DNA of 64,000 nt, from the NCBI RefSeq assembly GCF_029873635.1, contig NC_080417.1:31360214-31424213 (forward strand), written 5' to 3'. Each line of letters opens with the position of its first letter. Within the stretch, counting starts at the first letter, position 1. Source of the stretch: Malania oleifera (lineage: Eukaryota; Streptophyta; Magnoliopsida; Santalales; Ximeniaceae). The notes beneath the pieces are model-generated. The model saw only the letters and a program-made list of their open reading frames with translations. It was not told the DNA's origin and searched no databases. Below are positions 1-13,314 of this stretch, piece by piece. The position numbers and the translations under genes are program-made.

Positions 1-1787
1 ACCCACATTCTTCTCTCCCACGTTCTCCCATCTCTCTTGTCTCTCCCTATCTTGCGCCACCAGCCCCCACGATACTCAAGCCTCCATATAGCCACGGCCA
101 ACCCAGCCCCAGCCATCCTCACGGCCAGCCTCTCCCATACATCCGTCATCACACCACAGCACCTCCTTCTCCGGCGTTTTCTTGGCAGACTGCAACCAAA
201 CGTCTCCGCCCTCCTCTGCCACTATCGTCGCCGCCCAAGCCTACGGCAGCACCCCAGCAGACCCGAAGACCTCTTACTCCAGATTCCCAGCCGAGGCCCC
301 CCTCTGCTACAACTCTGGTGACGACCCAATCTACAACAGCACAGACCCGAGCCACTGCCATAACAACCCATGAATCAGAGCAGCCTCCCTTCCTCCAGCC
401 GCTGCAACAAAACGTGAGCCACCAGCAGGCCAACCCGAGGCCTCTCCACAGACTCCACGCTTTGCTCCAGCTCCTTCATCTGCTGCAATCCGAGGACCAT
501 CCCTGCAGCAGGCTACCTCACGGCCACGCAAAAAAAAAAAACTGCAGCTTTTCTACTTGAGTCCCTGAACCGCCAACCTCCCGGCTAGCCTCTGCTCCAA
601 CCATCGTCTCCGGCAGATCCCCACAGTCCAGCCACATCTGCTCCGTTCTCCGGCAGCCCCCTCGGTGAGTGTTCAGCATGCGAACCAACACACACTGCAC
701 ACACACATGCACGTGTGGTTTTTTTTTTTTTTTTTTTAGGTTTTTTTTTATTTGTTTTTATTTTTTTATATATATTATATTATTGTTTTTTATTCGCTCT
801 AATATCTAATGTTGGGGTTGTTTTTGTTTGTTTGTTTTTTTTTGTTTTTTGTGTATATGTAGGTTTGTAGGTTTCTATGGTTTTTATTGGTTATTTTAAT
901 ATTTAGTATTCATTTTGGTGGTAGGTTTTGGTTGTATTATTTATATACATTAATTTTATTTATTGTGGAATTTTTATAGTTGGAATTTGTTTGGGTATTT
1001 AAAGTTTAATTTTGTTTTATTCATTGAACTGTTAATATTATCATTGCATGTTTAATATGTAGTTAGAACAACTGTTGTAATTATTTACTTAAGGCTGTCT
1101 TTGCTTGATATCCATATGTTTAGGGCTATTTAGGGTTTTTGTCATAATTAATGTTCACATATAGGGTTAGTGTTTATTTCATGTGTAGCATATTTTTTTT
1201 TTTTTTAGGGTTCTACACCAATCTTTAATTCGATAATTTTCCGTTTAGTGGTTATATTGAATATTCATATATTAGTATTAGCTTTAGATTATTTCCATAA
1301 CTTCACTGTTTGCTTACCTTTGTACAATGACCCACTGATTTTAGGATTGCTTGGTTTCCATAATCTGATTATAAGTTTGTTTCCTTAGCTTTAACAATTT
1401 TGTTTCTATATATACTGTTTAGATCTTTGATTGTGTGTTCACCTTTACTATTGTTAGTGTTACCATTTAAAGGCATTACTAGTATTATAACCATTAGTGT
1501 ATATATATTTATGTATATATATATAAATGTAGGTAGAAGCATTATCAATGTTAGTGCTATCCAATAAAAGTATTATTATTACCCTTATTGTATATATTTA
1601 TGTATGTAAAAAAGGTATATTTGTGATTATTTGGTAACATTATTATTATTGGTACTGTTATCTATTGTTATTATTTATTGTATTTATTACTATTAATATT
1701 ATCGTTATTGCTATTATCATTATTCATTATTATTATTACTATCATTATCGTGGTGTTTATTATCTTTAATGCTATTATTATTGCTTA

Positions 1788-1836
<49 letters not shown>

Positions 1837-2471
1837 TTCTTTATCATTGCTATTTTTTTTTTGTCACTATTGTATATTATCTTTAGTGTGTTTATTATTA
1901 TTAATGTTATTTATCATTATCATTATTATTACTATCATTATTCTATTGTGAATTATCCGTATGTTTAATCATGTTATTTTTAATATGTAATAACTTGTTA
2001 TCATTTTGTTATTTTCGTTATTAATTATTTTTTATTTTTTTTTCTCTTTATCCCTATGATTTTAATGTTAGGGTATTAGCCTTCGGGCTTCACGTACCTT
2101 AAATTCTGAGGGAATATATATGTATATATTATATTTATTTATTTATTTATTTTTCATGTGTATTTATAAATTCATAAAAAGGAGTAATTTAAAGACTTAT
2201 TAGATTAACTTAGGGATAATTTCAAATTAATTAGGTACCGTTCGTAAGAACGGACGCGTATGGGGTGCTTGTACCTTCCCCTCGCGTAACTAAACTCCCG
2301 AGCCTAACTCTAGTAACGCAGACTCATTCTACCCCTAACGGGGTAGTAATCATGTGTTCTAACCACACTAAAAGGTTAGTGGCAACTCCAACATTCTCTA
2401 TTTTTCCTTGAAAATTTAAAATTCATTTTTATTTCGCCGCCCGGGGCACACGCGCTCCAGGACGTCGCGAC
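1..2471 (+). mobile_element. LTR-like block of an LTR retrotransposon (fossil)
   Basis: The block starts C-rich (1-715), becomes T-rich and then ATT-rich (720-2100), and closes with a 3' part (about 2230-2471) that ends in GTCGCGACA. It resembles LTR 3' ends I know from plant Ty3/gypsy elements: a CGTAAC/GGGGTAGTAATC stretch, then GTGGCAACTCC, then a GC-rich close. No coding domain is visible; the short proline-rich reading frames at 37-700 are compositional. The left end is outside the window, so length and repeats at the ends cannot be judged. A C-rich leader followed by T-rich DNA also occurs at 55500-56340. Element class is inferred, and lineage is not assigned. Confidence 0.45.
1788..1836. 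repeat. (ATT)n microsatellite
   Basis: About sixteen uninterrupted ATT units lie inside a wider ATT/ATC-rich stretch (1670-1950). The long Ile/Leu-only reading frames here are an artefact of this repeat. Confidence 0.95.
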
Positions 2472-3368
2472 AAAAGGTACGGTCATCACTATATTACAGT
2501 TTAACCAAATATATAGTTTTCCAACAGAAACGGAGATGTTACTCGAAACCCCCAATTTTTCCAAAATTGTATCCCGAAAATCTCGTAATTTCACCTGATA
2601 GATTTTCCCAAATAAGTAGCCAAAACATCCGTAGAATTGTAAAGCATAGTTTTACTGATTCAGATTATAAAAATAATTAATATAAACCAAAACCCCTTAC
2701 CTTTCCCTGAAAATCGAAACACGAACTATACGACTCCTAAATAGCAAACTAAGTTCCCAAAACCTAAAAACCGAAAACCAATACTTCAATATAATTCCAA
2801 CCACTACAGATCTACCAAACTGAATCCGAATTCAGACCCTTACTTCAATTTTGGATAAAAACCCGAAAATCCTCGAAATGAAATTCTGATCCACTATAAC
2901 CGTAGAGATTCTCCTTCTGATCCACGTGGTAACTTCGGATCATCGATTCGGGTAACAGATAGCTTGAATCTTAGAGAGAGAGAGAGAGAAAGTTGGTTCG
3001 AGTTCTAGAGAGAGAGAGGGAGAGAGAGAGAGTTTTGGTTTCTTAGCAATGGAGCAAGTGTTTTAAATATTTATAAACCTTTGACCCGGCCAGACTCTTC
3101 AATGAGATGGTGTCCTCGTTGATGAGCATAAGAAGAGAGTTCGTCGATGACGGAGTGGCCTTGTCAACGAGCTTTAGATTTCAGAATTCCCAAAATCTCT
3201 TGGCATCCTCTCGTCGACGAACCTCTAAATTTCATCGCCGAACTGGAGAAGGGACTTCGTCAATGAGAGAAGGAGCCTCGTCGATGAGCCCTGCTAATTT
3301 TCCCTTTTAAAATTTCATTCCCTTTTCTTATTTATTTAATTCAAAATTCTCGGGTCGAGTTCTTACAA
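2472..3368 (-). repeat. 3' LTR (partial) of the gypsy element
   Basis: On the minus strand this begins TGTAAGAACTCGACCC at 3368, related to the start of the right-hand LTR at 7212. It holds several TCGTCGACGA-like near-palindromes (3105-3300) and two (GA)n runs (2970-3033). It ends abruptly at the LTR block on its left. Confidence 0.65.
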
Positions 3369-6240
3369 CCTCCCGTCCTTACAAAAATTTCATCCTCAAA
3401 ATTTGCAATCACTCTCTAGCTAACTCGTCAAAAACCCAAACGCACACCCAACTCTAGGAAGATCCGGCGGCCACCCACATAGCAACCCCGTCCCAAATTT
3501 TTTACATACCCTTACTTATGGCAAAAGAATACCGTGGTTAGATACATAGGGTCTCAGGAGTTCACATTTATCACAAACCCTCACAGAGGCTAACCACACA
3601 TTAATACTCTAAACAAATACATCAAATACTCTAAACCGTACCTATAAACATTACCCTCAGAACAAATGTGGATAATTACGGCGTATTTTCATCTCTAATT
3701 TCCAAGAAGCCTCCTTAACCGCGTGATTCCACCACAGCACTTTCACAAACGGTATCTACTTGGTACGCAGCTTTTGAACTTTCTGGTCCATAATCTGAAT
3801 AGGTATCTCCTCATACGCCAAAGCACCCCCAAACTCTAAAGATTCATAATTAATCACATGCGACGGATCCGGCACGTACCTTCTCAACATGGATACGTGG
3901 AATACATCGTGGATTCGAGAGAGCCCTTGGGGTAGTGCAATTTTGTAGGCTACCGGACCCACTCGTTCAAGTACCTCGAATGGTCCAATATACCTCGAGC
4001 TTAGCTTACCCCTCTTCCCAAATCTCATCACTCCTTTCATCAGTGTGATTCTCAGGAATATCTTACCCCCGCCTTAAATTCCAACTCACGACGGCAAACA
4101 TCCACGTAACTCTTCTGCCGACTCTGAGCTGATTTAATTCTATCCCTGATCAATATGACCTTCTCTGAAGCCTGTTGTACTAGTTCAGGAACCAATATCT
4201 GCCGTTCACCGACCTCATCCCAATACAAAGGAGACCGATATCTTCGATCATACAATGTCTCGAATGATGTCATACCAATACTAGCTTGGAAGCTATTGTT
4301 ATAGGCTAACTCCACTAACATTAGGAACCGCTTCCAACTACTGCCGAAGTCTAACACATATGCTCGTAACATATCCTCCAAGATACGTACTGTCCTCTCT
4401 GACTGTACATCAATCTGGGGGTGGAACGCTGTAATGAAAGTAAGTTTCTTCCCCAGTGCTTCCTGTAAGTTCTTCCATAATCGATAAGTGAATCTCGGGT
4501 CTCGATCTAAAACAATGGGCATCGGTACCCTGTGCATTCGGACTATCTCCTACACGTATAGATCTGCTAGACTACTCAAGGAGTAGCTAACCTTCATCTG
4601 TACAAAATGATCATATTTAGTCAACTTGTCCACGATCACCCAAATTGCATTCTGCCCATGAACTTCTGATGGTAACCTGGTGACAAAGTCCATGGAGATA
4701 TGCTCCCATTTCCACTCCAGAATGCTCAATGGCTGCAACAGCTCTATCGGTATCTGATGTTCAGCCTTTGCCTGCTGACACGTTAGACATTACTCCATAA
4801 ATCGAGCAATCTCCCTTTTCATGTCACTCAACCAAAAAATTCGCGTAAATCCCGATACATCTTCGTGCTACCCTAATGTACCATATACAAAGAACGATGC
4901 GCCTATTCCAGAATTGTCCTTCTTATCCCCTCATTGTTTGAAGCACACTGTTTGTTTCCAAACCTCAATACACCTCCCTCGGAGATGTTAAAATCTGTAG
5001 CCAGCCCCTGCTACACCTTCTCTACTACCTCGACTAACTCCTCATCATTAGTCTGCGCGGCTTTAATTCTCTCTAATAATGTCGATTGGATCACCAAGCT
5101 AACAATGAAAGCCTGATGATTACCATCCACCAACTCTACACCAAGACTCTCCAGATCCCATCTGATATGATGCTGACCTACTACTGCGTGCTCTGACTTC
5201 CGACTCAAGGCATCAACTACCACATTGGCTTTCCCTAGATGATAGCTAATGGTGCAATCGTAGTCCTTGATAAGTTTCAACCACCTTTTCTGCCTCATGT
5301 TCAACTCCTTCTGCGTGAAAAAGTATTTGAGGCTCTTGTGGTCCGTGAAGATCTTACACTGTTCACCGTATAAGTAGTGTCTCTAGATCTTTAACATATA
5401 AACTATTGTTGCTAACTTCAGATCATACATGGGGTAATTCTTCTCGTACTCCTTGAGTTTCCGAGAAGCATAAGCAATTACTTTCCCTTATTGCATCAGC
5501 ACATATGCCAAACCCTTTAGAAACGCATCACTGTAAATCATAAAACCACCGTCCCCAGATGGGATGGTTAAAACCAAAGCAGTGGCCAGTCGGTGTTTTA
5601 ACTCCTGAAAACTCTACTCATACTCGTCAGTCCAATAAAATCTCACTTCCTCCCTTATCAACCGTGTCAGAGGGCCAGATAACTTAGAGAACCCCTCCAC
5701 AAACCGTCGGTAATACCCAACCAATCATAGGAAATTCCAAACATCCTGCACACTCTTTGGTTTCACCCAGTCAACTAGTACTTCTATCTTACCTGGATCA
5801 ACTGAGATACCATCTCCCGACACAACATGGCCAAGAAATGTGATATGCTTTAACCAGAACTCACATTTCTTCAACTTGGCATACAACTTCTTTTCCCGTA
5901 GAACCTGAAGCACCAACCTCAGATGATTTTCATGCTCTTCCGAACTCTTAGAATATACTAGAATATCGTCAATGAATACTACTACAAACTGATCTAGATG
6001 TTCATGGAAAACTTTGTTCATTAGGTCTATAAATATCGTCGAGGCATTAGTCAACCCAAATGACATGACTAGAAACTCGTAGTGACCATACTTGGTTCGG
6101 AAAGTGGTCTTCGCAACATCCTCAGTCCTAACTTTCACGTGATGATACCCTGACCATAGATCGATCTTCAAAAAGACCTGCGTTTCCTACAGCTGGTCAA
6201 ACAGATCATTTATACGAGGTAACGGGTATTTAATTGGCAT

Positions 6241-7212
6241 AGGCTATCACACCACTCTCGTAGTACAGTGTGGCGCACATGGTCACATATATAAATTCTA
6301 ACAACGGTACCGTACTCTTGACATAATGGTCCACCAAGGTTCTTAAAGCATATCGTGTAATTTAAGTAATAAAACCATATTTCATAATCATTTCATATAA
6401 AACCTGACATATAACTTTCGGCCCTTAGCCATCATATCATACCTGGCTCACAGCCGTTAAACATATACCTGACCTTCACGGCAATAAACATCATCCTATA
6501 TTTTTACAAACAGGTCCAGTATATTTCACAAACAGTTCAGTATCTCACAAATATTCATCATTTCGGTTATAACATAAAAAATACATACTATTCACCTGTC
6601 ACACAATCTCCCGTACTTTAAACATAACCCGTAGGCAACCATAAAAACATAGTATTTATGGTTTAAAAACATAAAACCGGCTTTCCCACCATTCATTTGT
6701 ACTTAAAGTAGGATATCATATATCATAGGTTTGAAAAATGACATTTTGAACGGTCGTTCTTTGAAACCTCAACTGAAAACATAAATACACTTACTCCATA
6801 AACATTTCGTACAGTTCAAAATCATTAAAAAATTGACTTAACTAGATCCCCTTACCTATTTCATGAAAAACAACCTGACACACTCGAAAATCGAACCCTA
6901 ACTTTTTTCCGAGTTCGAGAATCCGCTCTACTAGACTTGTAGATATTCACTCCCTTATTCTCGTGGTAACTTCCGATTGTTAAAATGGGCAACGATCGAC
7001 GAAAGATTGAAGTGAGAGAGAAAGAGTGGGCGTGGGTTCAAGAGAGAGAGAAAGATATATATAAAATACATAACTTAATTCTTAAGTAACTAAAATATCT
7101 CCGTCAAGATATTTATATATAAATATTTAAAAATATCTCGTCCAAGATATTTATTATTATTATATTTATTTATTTATTATTTTATTTTATTTTATTTGTT
7201 CGAGTTACTACA
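6241..7212 (-). repeat. 5' LTR (partial) of the gypsy element
   Basis: On the minus strand it begins TGTAGTAACTCGAAC at 7212 and resembles the LTRs at 17472-19459 and 19986-21791 (shared CGTGGTAACTTC-type block and GGCC/ATCATATCATA-type block). It runs directly into the reverse transcriptase, so the leader and gag-protease region is missing. The junction is approximate. Confidence 0.6.
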
Positions 7213-7468
7213 TTGGTATGAACAATCAACAAGTATTGGATCTAAATATTTGAAGAAATTAAAGTAAGAATATTTTAGATTTTTTATTTTTGTCATCTCA
7301 ATTATATATATCGCACTTTGTGTTTCTATTTTCGTTTATGGGTTCTCGCTTACATTTTTTAAAAAAAAAAATTAAAATTAAAAATTAAAAATAACAAAAG
7401 TATTTTCTAAAATTAAATGAATCCTTAGTATTTTTACAATTTAAAATAATAAAAAATAAAAAATAAAA

Positions 7469-7740
7469 GGGCAAAAGACACGTTTCTTGAAGTTTGACAA
7501 AAAAAATAAAAACTTTATATGAAATTTCAAAAATTCCTTAAATTTGTAAAAAATAACACAAATCTCACATGATTTACCAAAAAGATACAAAACTCCTCAT
7601 AAAAAATTTATTAAAAAACTAAATAAATTCTAGTAGAGGTTTCAAACATTTTTAAAATTTTTAAAAATATTCCTGGAATTCCTGAAAACTAAAAAAAACA
7701 CTTTTTTGGTGAAATCTAAGCAAAGTTTTCCTTTCCCTAA
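7469..7740. repeat. Foldback/MITE-like repeat, degraded
   Basis: It begins GGGCAAAAGACAC and continues with alternating 'fcaaaa/aaatctca'-type segments also seen, better preserved, at 62458-62784 and partly at 14580-14760. It was therefore probably in unit A before the duplication. No clear target repeats. Confidence 0.4.
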
Positions 7741-8914
7741 AATAAAACTCTGCCTTGTACAATTAATTTATTCGCAATGAAGATTGGTTATTCACCAAAA
7801 CAAACAGAAGGGGGTTGTCCCCCCTACGCAAGTGGCGTGTTTAATGGTGCCACCCAGATAAGAACTCCACGTCAAAATCGTACACGCGTCCACAAATTAT
7901 TGGTGGAGAAAAAGTCCAGCCAGCGCACAAATGGTTGTCTTTTTCTACGCCGCCCGCATAAACACGCAACCCCTTGAATCACAGTTACCCGCATCGTTGT
8001 GTATCAACCGTTGATATTGCTCCCCGTATTCAATCTCAATCGTCCATTTACTATGACGCCCCTATAAGTTTAGGGTTTCCCTCCTTCCTATTCCCTCCAT
8101 CATTCCATTGAGTCCTTTGCCTATCGTTTTTGCAGATCTACTCTTTGTTTCTTCCTTCTATGCATTTTCGGCTCTGGATCTTGCTGGATCGCTGAGCAAT
8201 CTACGTTTTGGTATTCTTTTTGCAACGTGTAGTTGTTGGATCTTAATCTTTTTCAGGTTCGTAATCTTTCCTCTTTCCTTCAGAATTGTCACAAGGTCTG
8301 GATCTGAGAGTTGACTCTTGTATTCTTCCTACCATGAAGATCTGCTACGGTTAGTCGAGTTTTTCGATTTAGTTTTCGCACAGGATCAGGCTGATTCGCT
8401 GAACTGCTGTTTGATATGCAGTTTCTGGCTTAAATATGCTTCAAATCTTTTTAGCACCCTAAGGTAAATTTATTGTTGATGTTCCTTGTGATCCTTTTTT
8501 ATTTTCTGAAAGATCTAACAGCGAACACCAAATTTGCTATTTTTTTTAGCTTGATTATCTCTGCCTCATCTTTTCTGCAAGAACCTGATGTTAGCGCGGA
8601 CTTCTGGTTTAGATCTGTTCAATATACTAAATTAATAATTCAGATTTTTTAAGTCAGCATACTGCTTAAAGGCGTCAACTTTACGCGTTTCTGGTTTAGA
8701 TCTGTTCAATATACAGTTGATCATTGCTGATTAGTTCCTGTTTTTGATATTTTTTTACCCCGTGTTCGGCATGGAGTCTTTTACGATCTAAATCCAGCCT
8801 CTTTGTAGTTAAATTTGCTCAATAAACACTCATAATTTGTATAGTTCCTAATATCCAGCCGATATATTGTATGTTTTTTTTTCTTTGTTGCAGGCGAGTT
8901 TCAATAAGTCACCA

Positions 8915-9037
8915 ATGGCACCCATGGTGGTTCTAGACTGCGATAGTTGTTCGTTTTCAGATTGTGGCTCGGTCGTCGAACTCCCCACTCGTCGGATATT
9001 ACATCTACTATTGCATCGAACGAAGAATAGTGGCTGA
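8915..9037 (+). CDS. 40-codon small ORF in unit A transcript (doubtful)
   Basis: It starts in strong plant context (CACCAATGGC) just after a likely splice acceptor. The product begins MAPMVVLDCDSCSF and shows no domain, signal peptide or membrane segment. The same start, length and stop occur in unit B (24480-24602). About nine of roughly thirteen differing codons change the residue, which argues against selection on the peptide. It could be a chance ORF in an RNA gene. Confidence 0.2.
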   Translation: MAPMVVLDCDSCSFSDCGSVVELPTRRILHLLLHRTKNSG

Positions 9038-9295
9038 TCATTCAAGATTGTGGTTTGTTAACTGTATCGGAGGATGATCAAAATCTGCTAGTTAGATGCA
9101 GCTCACTGTTGTGGATGTGTTGTACTAACAAAGCAAAAGATGCAGATGACAGGTTTATAGATGTGTAGGACATCGGGACTCTGGGCCCAAAGGGGGCTTT
9201 GTTTCGATTGTTCTTTGTCACCAGACCTTTGCCATGACAGGTGCGCTTGTATGGCAGGTCACCAAAGCCTAATAAAAAGTTCATATTTTTTTGCT

Positions 9296-9337
9296 CGAGG
9301 AGGGATCGCACGGGGATTTGCCCGGGTTCCCTCCTCG
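9296..9337 (+). other. Conserved hairpin in unit A
   Basis: The 9-bp outer stem GAGGAGGGA/TCCCTCCTC and an inner CGGG/CCCG stem enclose a short loop (GATTTG region). In unit B (24864-24903) the inner stem is unchanged. Both outer-stem substitutions turn a Watson-Crick pair into G-U, so pairing is kept in RNA. Confidence 0.5.
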
Positions 9338-11139
9338 TGTGCCGTGTCCTGCTTTTTGTTTTTTTTTATTTCCATATTTACTAGTTCCTGAACTGCCAAA
9401 GCCAATCAAATCCGAACCAGCGTCATCGTTTTATGAGCTCCATGCGATTATGGTCTCTCCCCAGCGAGGTTCATCTTCCATTAAAGGTACACACTACCTA
9501 AAGCCTTTGTTTATTTGAAGTCGTTAATATTTTACAGCAAAAAAAAAAAAAAATACAACGGAGAAGAAAATCAACAGTACAATTTAAAATTTAAGTAGTT
9601 TTTATAGCAATTATGATTTTTGATTATATCTTTTTAAAGCATCTATGTTATTTTTCTTTACCAAAATATACACTTTTATCAACGTAAAGTAAAATGAGAA
9701 TTGCAGTAATTTTTTAACAGCACGCTATGAGCGCAACCATCTTTTTAAAATTTAGTAAACAAGCTTTCGACTTAACTGTCTTCAATCTCTATTATATTTC
9801 CCCAACATGATCAATTGTCATTTCAAATTTGAAGATCTGAGGAGGAATGTTTTATGAAATTATTATACCTAGAATTATGCTTTCCCCACGCAATATATTA
9901 AAATTTTAGAATGTTTGACTAGAATTTTTATTCTACATTTGAAGCAATGATATGAGAAGTGGGGGCGACAACTTCAATGATATTACCTTCTTGCTAGACA
10001 TGTAGTAGAATTAATTCTTTATAACCCTAGAAAAGGCTTTCTACAACCATGTTATGGAAATGAAGTGTTAATTATGTTTTACTCTACTTGGGCATTAATT
10101 TTCAAGTCCTAGAAAAGGCTTTCTACAACTATCACTTAAAATTCTTTTTGAAGTCCTATGAATATCCAACACCCTCTTATGGCAGAAGAATAAAATTCAC
10201 TACTAAAAGATAATGATTCATTAATTTGATATTCAATATACATTCCCACCATTGAAGACGAACCACTGCAGTTTCAATGTGTTCTGTGGTTTGGGTAAAC
10301 GTCATGCTTGTTTCTTGTTCTATTTTAACGCAATGTCGTCTACCATTTGCACTTGCATACCAATTTGTTCATTGTTACCATCTTCAAGGCGTAATTATTT
10401 GTTTTAGTTATTCTAAATTTGTTCGGGCAAGTTGTATCTGTTTTATTGTTTTGAAAGGTCCCCCATTAGTAATTTGAAGGGGGTTCTGCCAACATGTAAT
10501 GGACATTTCTGGTGCGGATGGTCCTCAGGTGATTTCAGTGTGTACACTAGGTCATCAGTAGGTTTGTATTATGCATGTATTGTTATTGTATTCTGTTGAA
10601 TTGCAAAATTGTTAAGGCAAAGCATTTTGTGCTGGTTGCTGTGTTGGCTGGTATACGAGGATGGTGGCTGCTGGTGCGGAAGAATGCCTGCTGAGAACCT
10701 AGTACACAAGGGATGATTGCACAATTTTTTACCAGCCTGACATAGTGAGTTTGATTGCGATTGGTTTGGATTGCTTGGAAATTTGAATTTGTGGCTGATC
10801 GGGTACAATGTTTTGTTATGCAAGTTTCTCATGCACTGCTGGCTGTGATAGCTTTGGAAATTTGGATGCTGTGGTGATTTGTTCAAGAAAGGATCATCTA
10901 TTTTTCACATTTATATTGGATGCTGATTTTCTTGCTTCCCTGGGCGTCCTGTTGTATTCCATCCAAAATGTACAAATGAATCTTTAGAGCTGCTCCGTAG
11001 ATGCTAGAAGAATTTCGACTGTTTGATGAACAATCAATTATAATGATTTTATGAAGAAGCCTTAAAAGTGATTTATGAAGTTGGTTGGTCTTCAACAGAA
11101 GCGGGAGCCGAAACCCTACAGTCTGCTTTATAATCTTGG

Positions 11140-12040
11140 AGGTGAATTTTATTGTTTGGAGTTTGATGTGGATTGATTTTCTTGCCAGTTCAGTATTACA
11201 GATTACAGATATATATACCTTGTCCTGAGGGTGGGATTATAAGCATCGTTTGCTCCAGTTTCAATTGAATAATGTTAACTTCAGTTAATGTTTTTATTGC
11301 CCCTGATGGATGCAGATGATGCCTAATATAATATAATGATTTTATTTTCTTGGGAGCTTTTTCTATGATTTGGGATCTGTGAAGTTATTGATGTTTTGTC
11401 ATATCTGTTATTTAGGAATGATATTAATCCAGTTGGACTTTGTATTCTGCGTAGTTTGAATGCTGCATTCAATTTCCCTAATTAGTTTGCTGGTTCTGTT
11501 TAGGGTCAAGACAGACTTATGAGGTAGCTGTGGAATTTTACACCCATTCTTTTACAACTAATGGCTGCAGAATTTATTTGGCAGAAAATTATCCTATATT
11601 AGTATTTACATGATGAAAATCTATTCCAAGTACGCATGAGAAGCATTAGCAGGCAAGCATAAAATCAGGTTGTTTTTATTCTGATTATTATATTTATTCC
11701 TTGCCCTGATTATTATGTTTTTCCCCTCCCATTTGAGTTGGAATGTTAAAATTAAAATGTGAATAATATTTTAGTACAAGTAATCTTTTGAGGAGCTGTG
11801 AATGCCTGAGCTTTATTATCATGTTTATTCTGTTAAATTCAAGGAATTTTGTTTCTTTATTTGCTGATTAGTAGCCCCACTGGTTGATGACTTGACATTT
11901 TGAGTTGGTAAATGTTCGCTCATAATTTTGAGCGGGTTATCTGTCTCGCAATGAGATTGCCCTCATAGATTTTTCTGTCTTAGCTGCAAGTAGCTGGACA
12001 CCGGCAAGAGTCTGTCCTGTATGAACTTCCGAACCTAGGT
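11140..12040. other. Unit A, AT-rich intron-like or 3' region
   Basis: This matches unit B at about 26650-27600 (shared ATATATACCTTG, GTTTATTGCCC and AATGTTCGCTC segments). No coding or RNA feature recognised. Confidence 0.5.
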
Positions 12041-13000
12041 TCAGTCAAATTTAATTAATTAATTGAATTAATTAAAATTTTTGGTTAATGATTTTTATTA
12101 ATCAAACCAACCGGAAAAGGGGATGTTAACCAAACATGGTCTGATCGAAATTATCTTTTCGGGCAATTGGGTTAATTAAATTTATTTAAATTAATTATTA
12201 AAAATAGAAAGAAATTATAAATTTTTTATCACTACTACTCCTTAGAAAGCTCCTCACGAGCAAGCAAGTCGTGCAGTTGGCTTTGAGGGGAAGACATCAG
12301 GAGCGCCATTAAATTGTTCGGACTTTCCCAGATGTTGCAAGCAAATTGAAAGCCCCCCCTTCCTCTTGCGGAAGACATTGATGTGCCGGAAACTGGGCTC
12401 CTGATGGGTTTTTGGGAAATGAATTTTGGGGCAGAAGAAGGCAAGAAGCTTTTAGAACAGAAGGAGGATTCACCATGGTCGCCATTTGTGTGCAGTTGAG
12501 GCCCAAGACCACAGCAGAAGTGATTAATTTGTTGTGTATGATACAAATGTGGGGGATCGTAAGAGAAGGCAAGAAAAGAGATGCTGATAATTCTCGTGGG
12601 ATCATGGCGCTCTGAGGTCTGATAATGCCAGAAGAATTTTCATACAGCAAAATGAGTCAGTCGTTGCACTTTTGCAGGCCAGCCTTTGGACAACAGTTTC
12701 TGGAGACAGAATATTGTTGGAGGCACGAAGATACGATTAATAAAACCCTAGCACTGGCCTTTGCCTTGCCCCCATCACGCCTATATTTATTATTAGTTTA
12801 TATTTAAATTTTAATTTATTATTATTTTAGACAAATTGGTTAATTGAATTAAAATTTCTCTCAATTGAATTGATAACTGATAAATTGAAATTTGGTACAT
12901 CTGTAACAGAACCGAATCAAACCGATTTATATTTTAACCGATCCGAGCTGCCCAAAATTGGTCGTTAATTTGGGTTTTTCTAAATTATATAACCCCAACT
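12040..13000. other. Insertion present only in unit A
   Basis: Unit B has nothing equivalent between its matching flanks (about 27600-27710). The edges are rich in TTAATTAA and in AACCGAATCAAACCGA-type sequence. The centre (12235-12780) is less AT-rich and has short overlapping frames on both strands (for example 12309-12650 minus), none recognisable. It could be a non-autonomous transposon or captured DNA. No clean terminal repeats found. Confidence 0.4.
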
Positions 13001-13314
13001 CAAGTCCATCTTAGGTTTAAAATTTCTATTTGAAGTTATGAAGCTGCTAATTGTAATTTAGCAGTATGATTCAGTTCCAAATGAAGTCCATTCTTGACAT
13101 TTAGCTTGCATACATTAAAAGGTTTATGTAATAATTGTTCTAATGTTCTCTTACTCCACTAAGTTTCCAGGGTTGATTGTTTTATAATTTAAATGTGGGC
13201 AAAAATTTTACCTACAATTCTGGCGGAGGGTTGAATTTGGATTTTGTGAATTGGCAAAAGCTTGAATGTGGATTTAATAACGAGGGCTTGGGAAATGGGA
13301 GCACATTATCAGAA

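Larger units (their letters stand above)
2472..7212 (-). mobile_element. Ty3/gypsy chromovirus (Tekay/Del-like), broken fossil
   Basis: On the minus strand the order is RT, RNase H, integrase and chromodomain-like tail, which is the Ty3/gypsy order. Reverse transcriptase is at about 6240-5725 (with [11 protein letters not shown]), RNase H near 5304-5011 ([14 protein letters not shown]), integrase at 4738-4052, and an integrase C-terminal/chromodomain region at about 4040-3690 (YIGPFEVLERVGPVAYK). The tail residues match the Tekay/Del lineage from memory. Related LTR sequence lies at both ends, but the gag-protease part is absent and the left LTR is cut short where it meets the neighbouring LTR block. 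The element carries several breaks and is clearly old. Its right end abuts duplication unit A at 7213. Confidence 0.85.
8040..11140 (+). ncRNA. Putative multi-exon transcript in unit A, probably non-coding
   Basis: The promoter-like start reads CGCCCCTATAAGTTTAGGG near 8055: a TATA-like box directly joined to a telo-box (TTTAGGGTTT), an arrangement common at highly expressed plant housekeeping genes. Leader-type splice signals follow (TTTTTGCAG near 8135, TTGTTGCAG at 8892). An exon-like block at about 8893-9486 ends AAAG/GTACAC, and another at about 10270-11140 ends TTGGAG/GTGAAT. The same signals sit at matching places in unit B. No long reading frame crosses the exons. The only ATG in strong context (CACCAATGGC, 8915) opens 40 codons. 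Differences between the copies in that ORF mostly change amino acids, so I favour a non-coding RNA or a decayed gene. Exon limits are inferred. Confidence 0.35.

Noticed and set aside
37-712. Proline/serine-rich short frames at the left end
   Set aside because: Overlapping frames on both strands in C-rich LTR-like DNA, with no domain.
1678-1968. Long Ile/Leu-rich reading frames
   Set aside because: They only translate the (ATT)n microsatellite in different frames.
3490-3545. LINE 3'-end-like segment (CTTACTTATGGCAAAAGAATACC)
   Set aside because: Resembles 37075-37115 over about 35 bp but lies between the gypsy integrase region and its LTR without an A-tail. Too short to call.
9181-9290. microRNA or TAS precursor in the unit A exon-like block
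   Set aside because: Only a 7-bp TGCCATG/CATGGCA stem, and no match to miRNA or tasiARF sequences I can recall.
12235-12650. Minus-strand ORFs in the unit A insertion
   Set aside because: Two overlapping frames of similar length and no recognisable domain, so no basis to prefer either.
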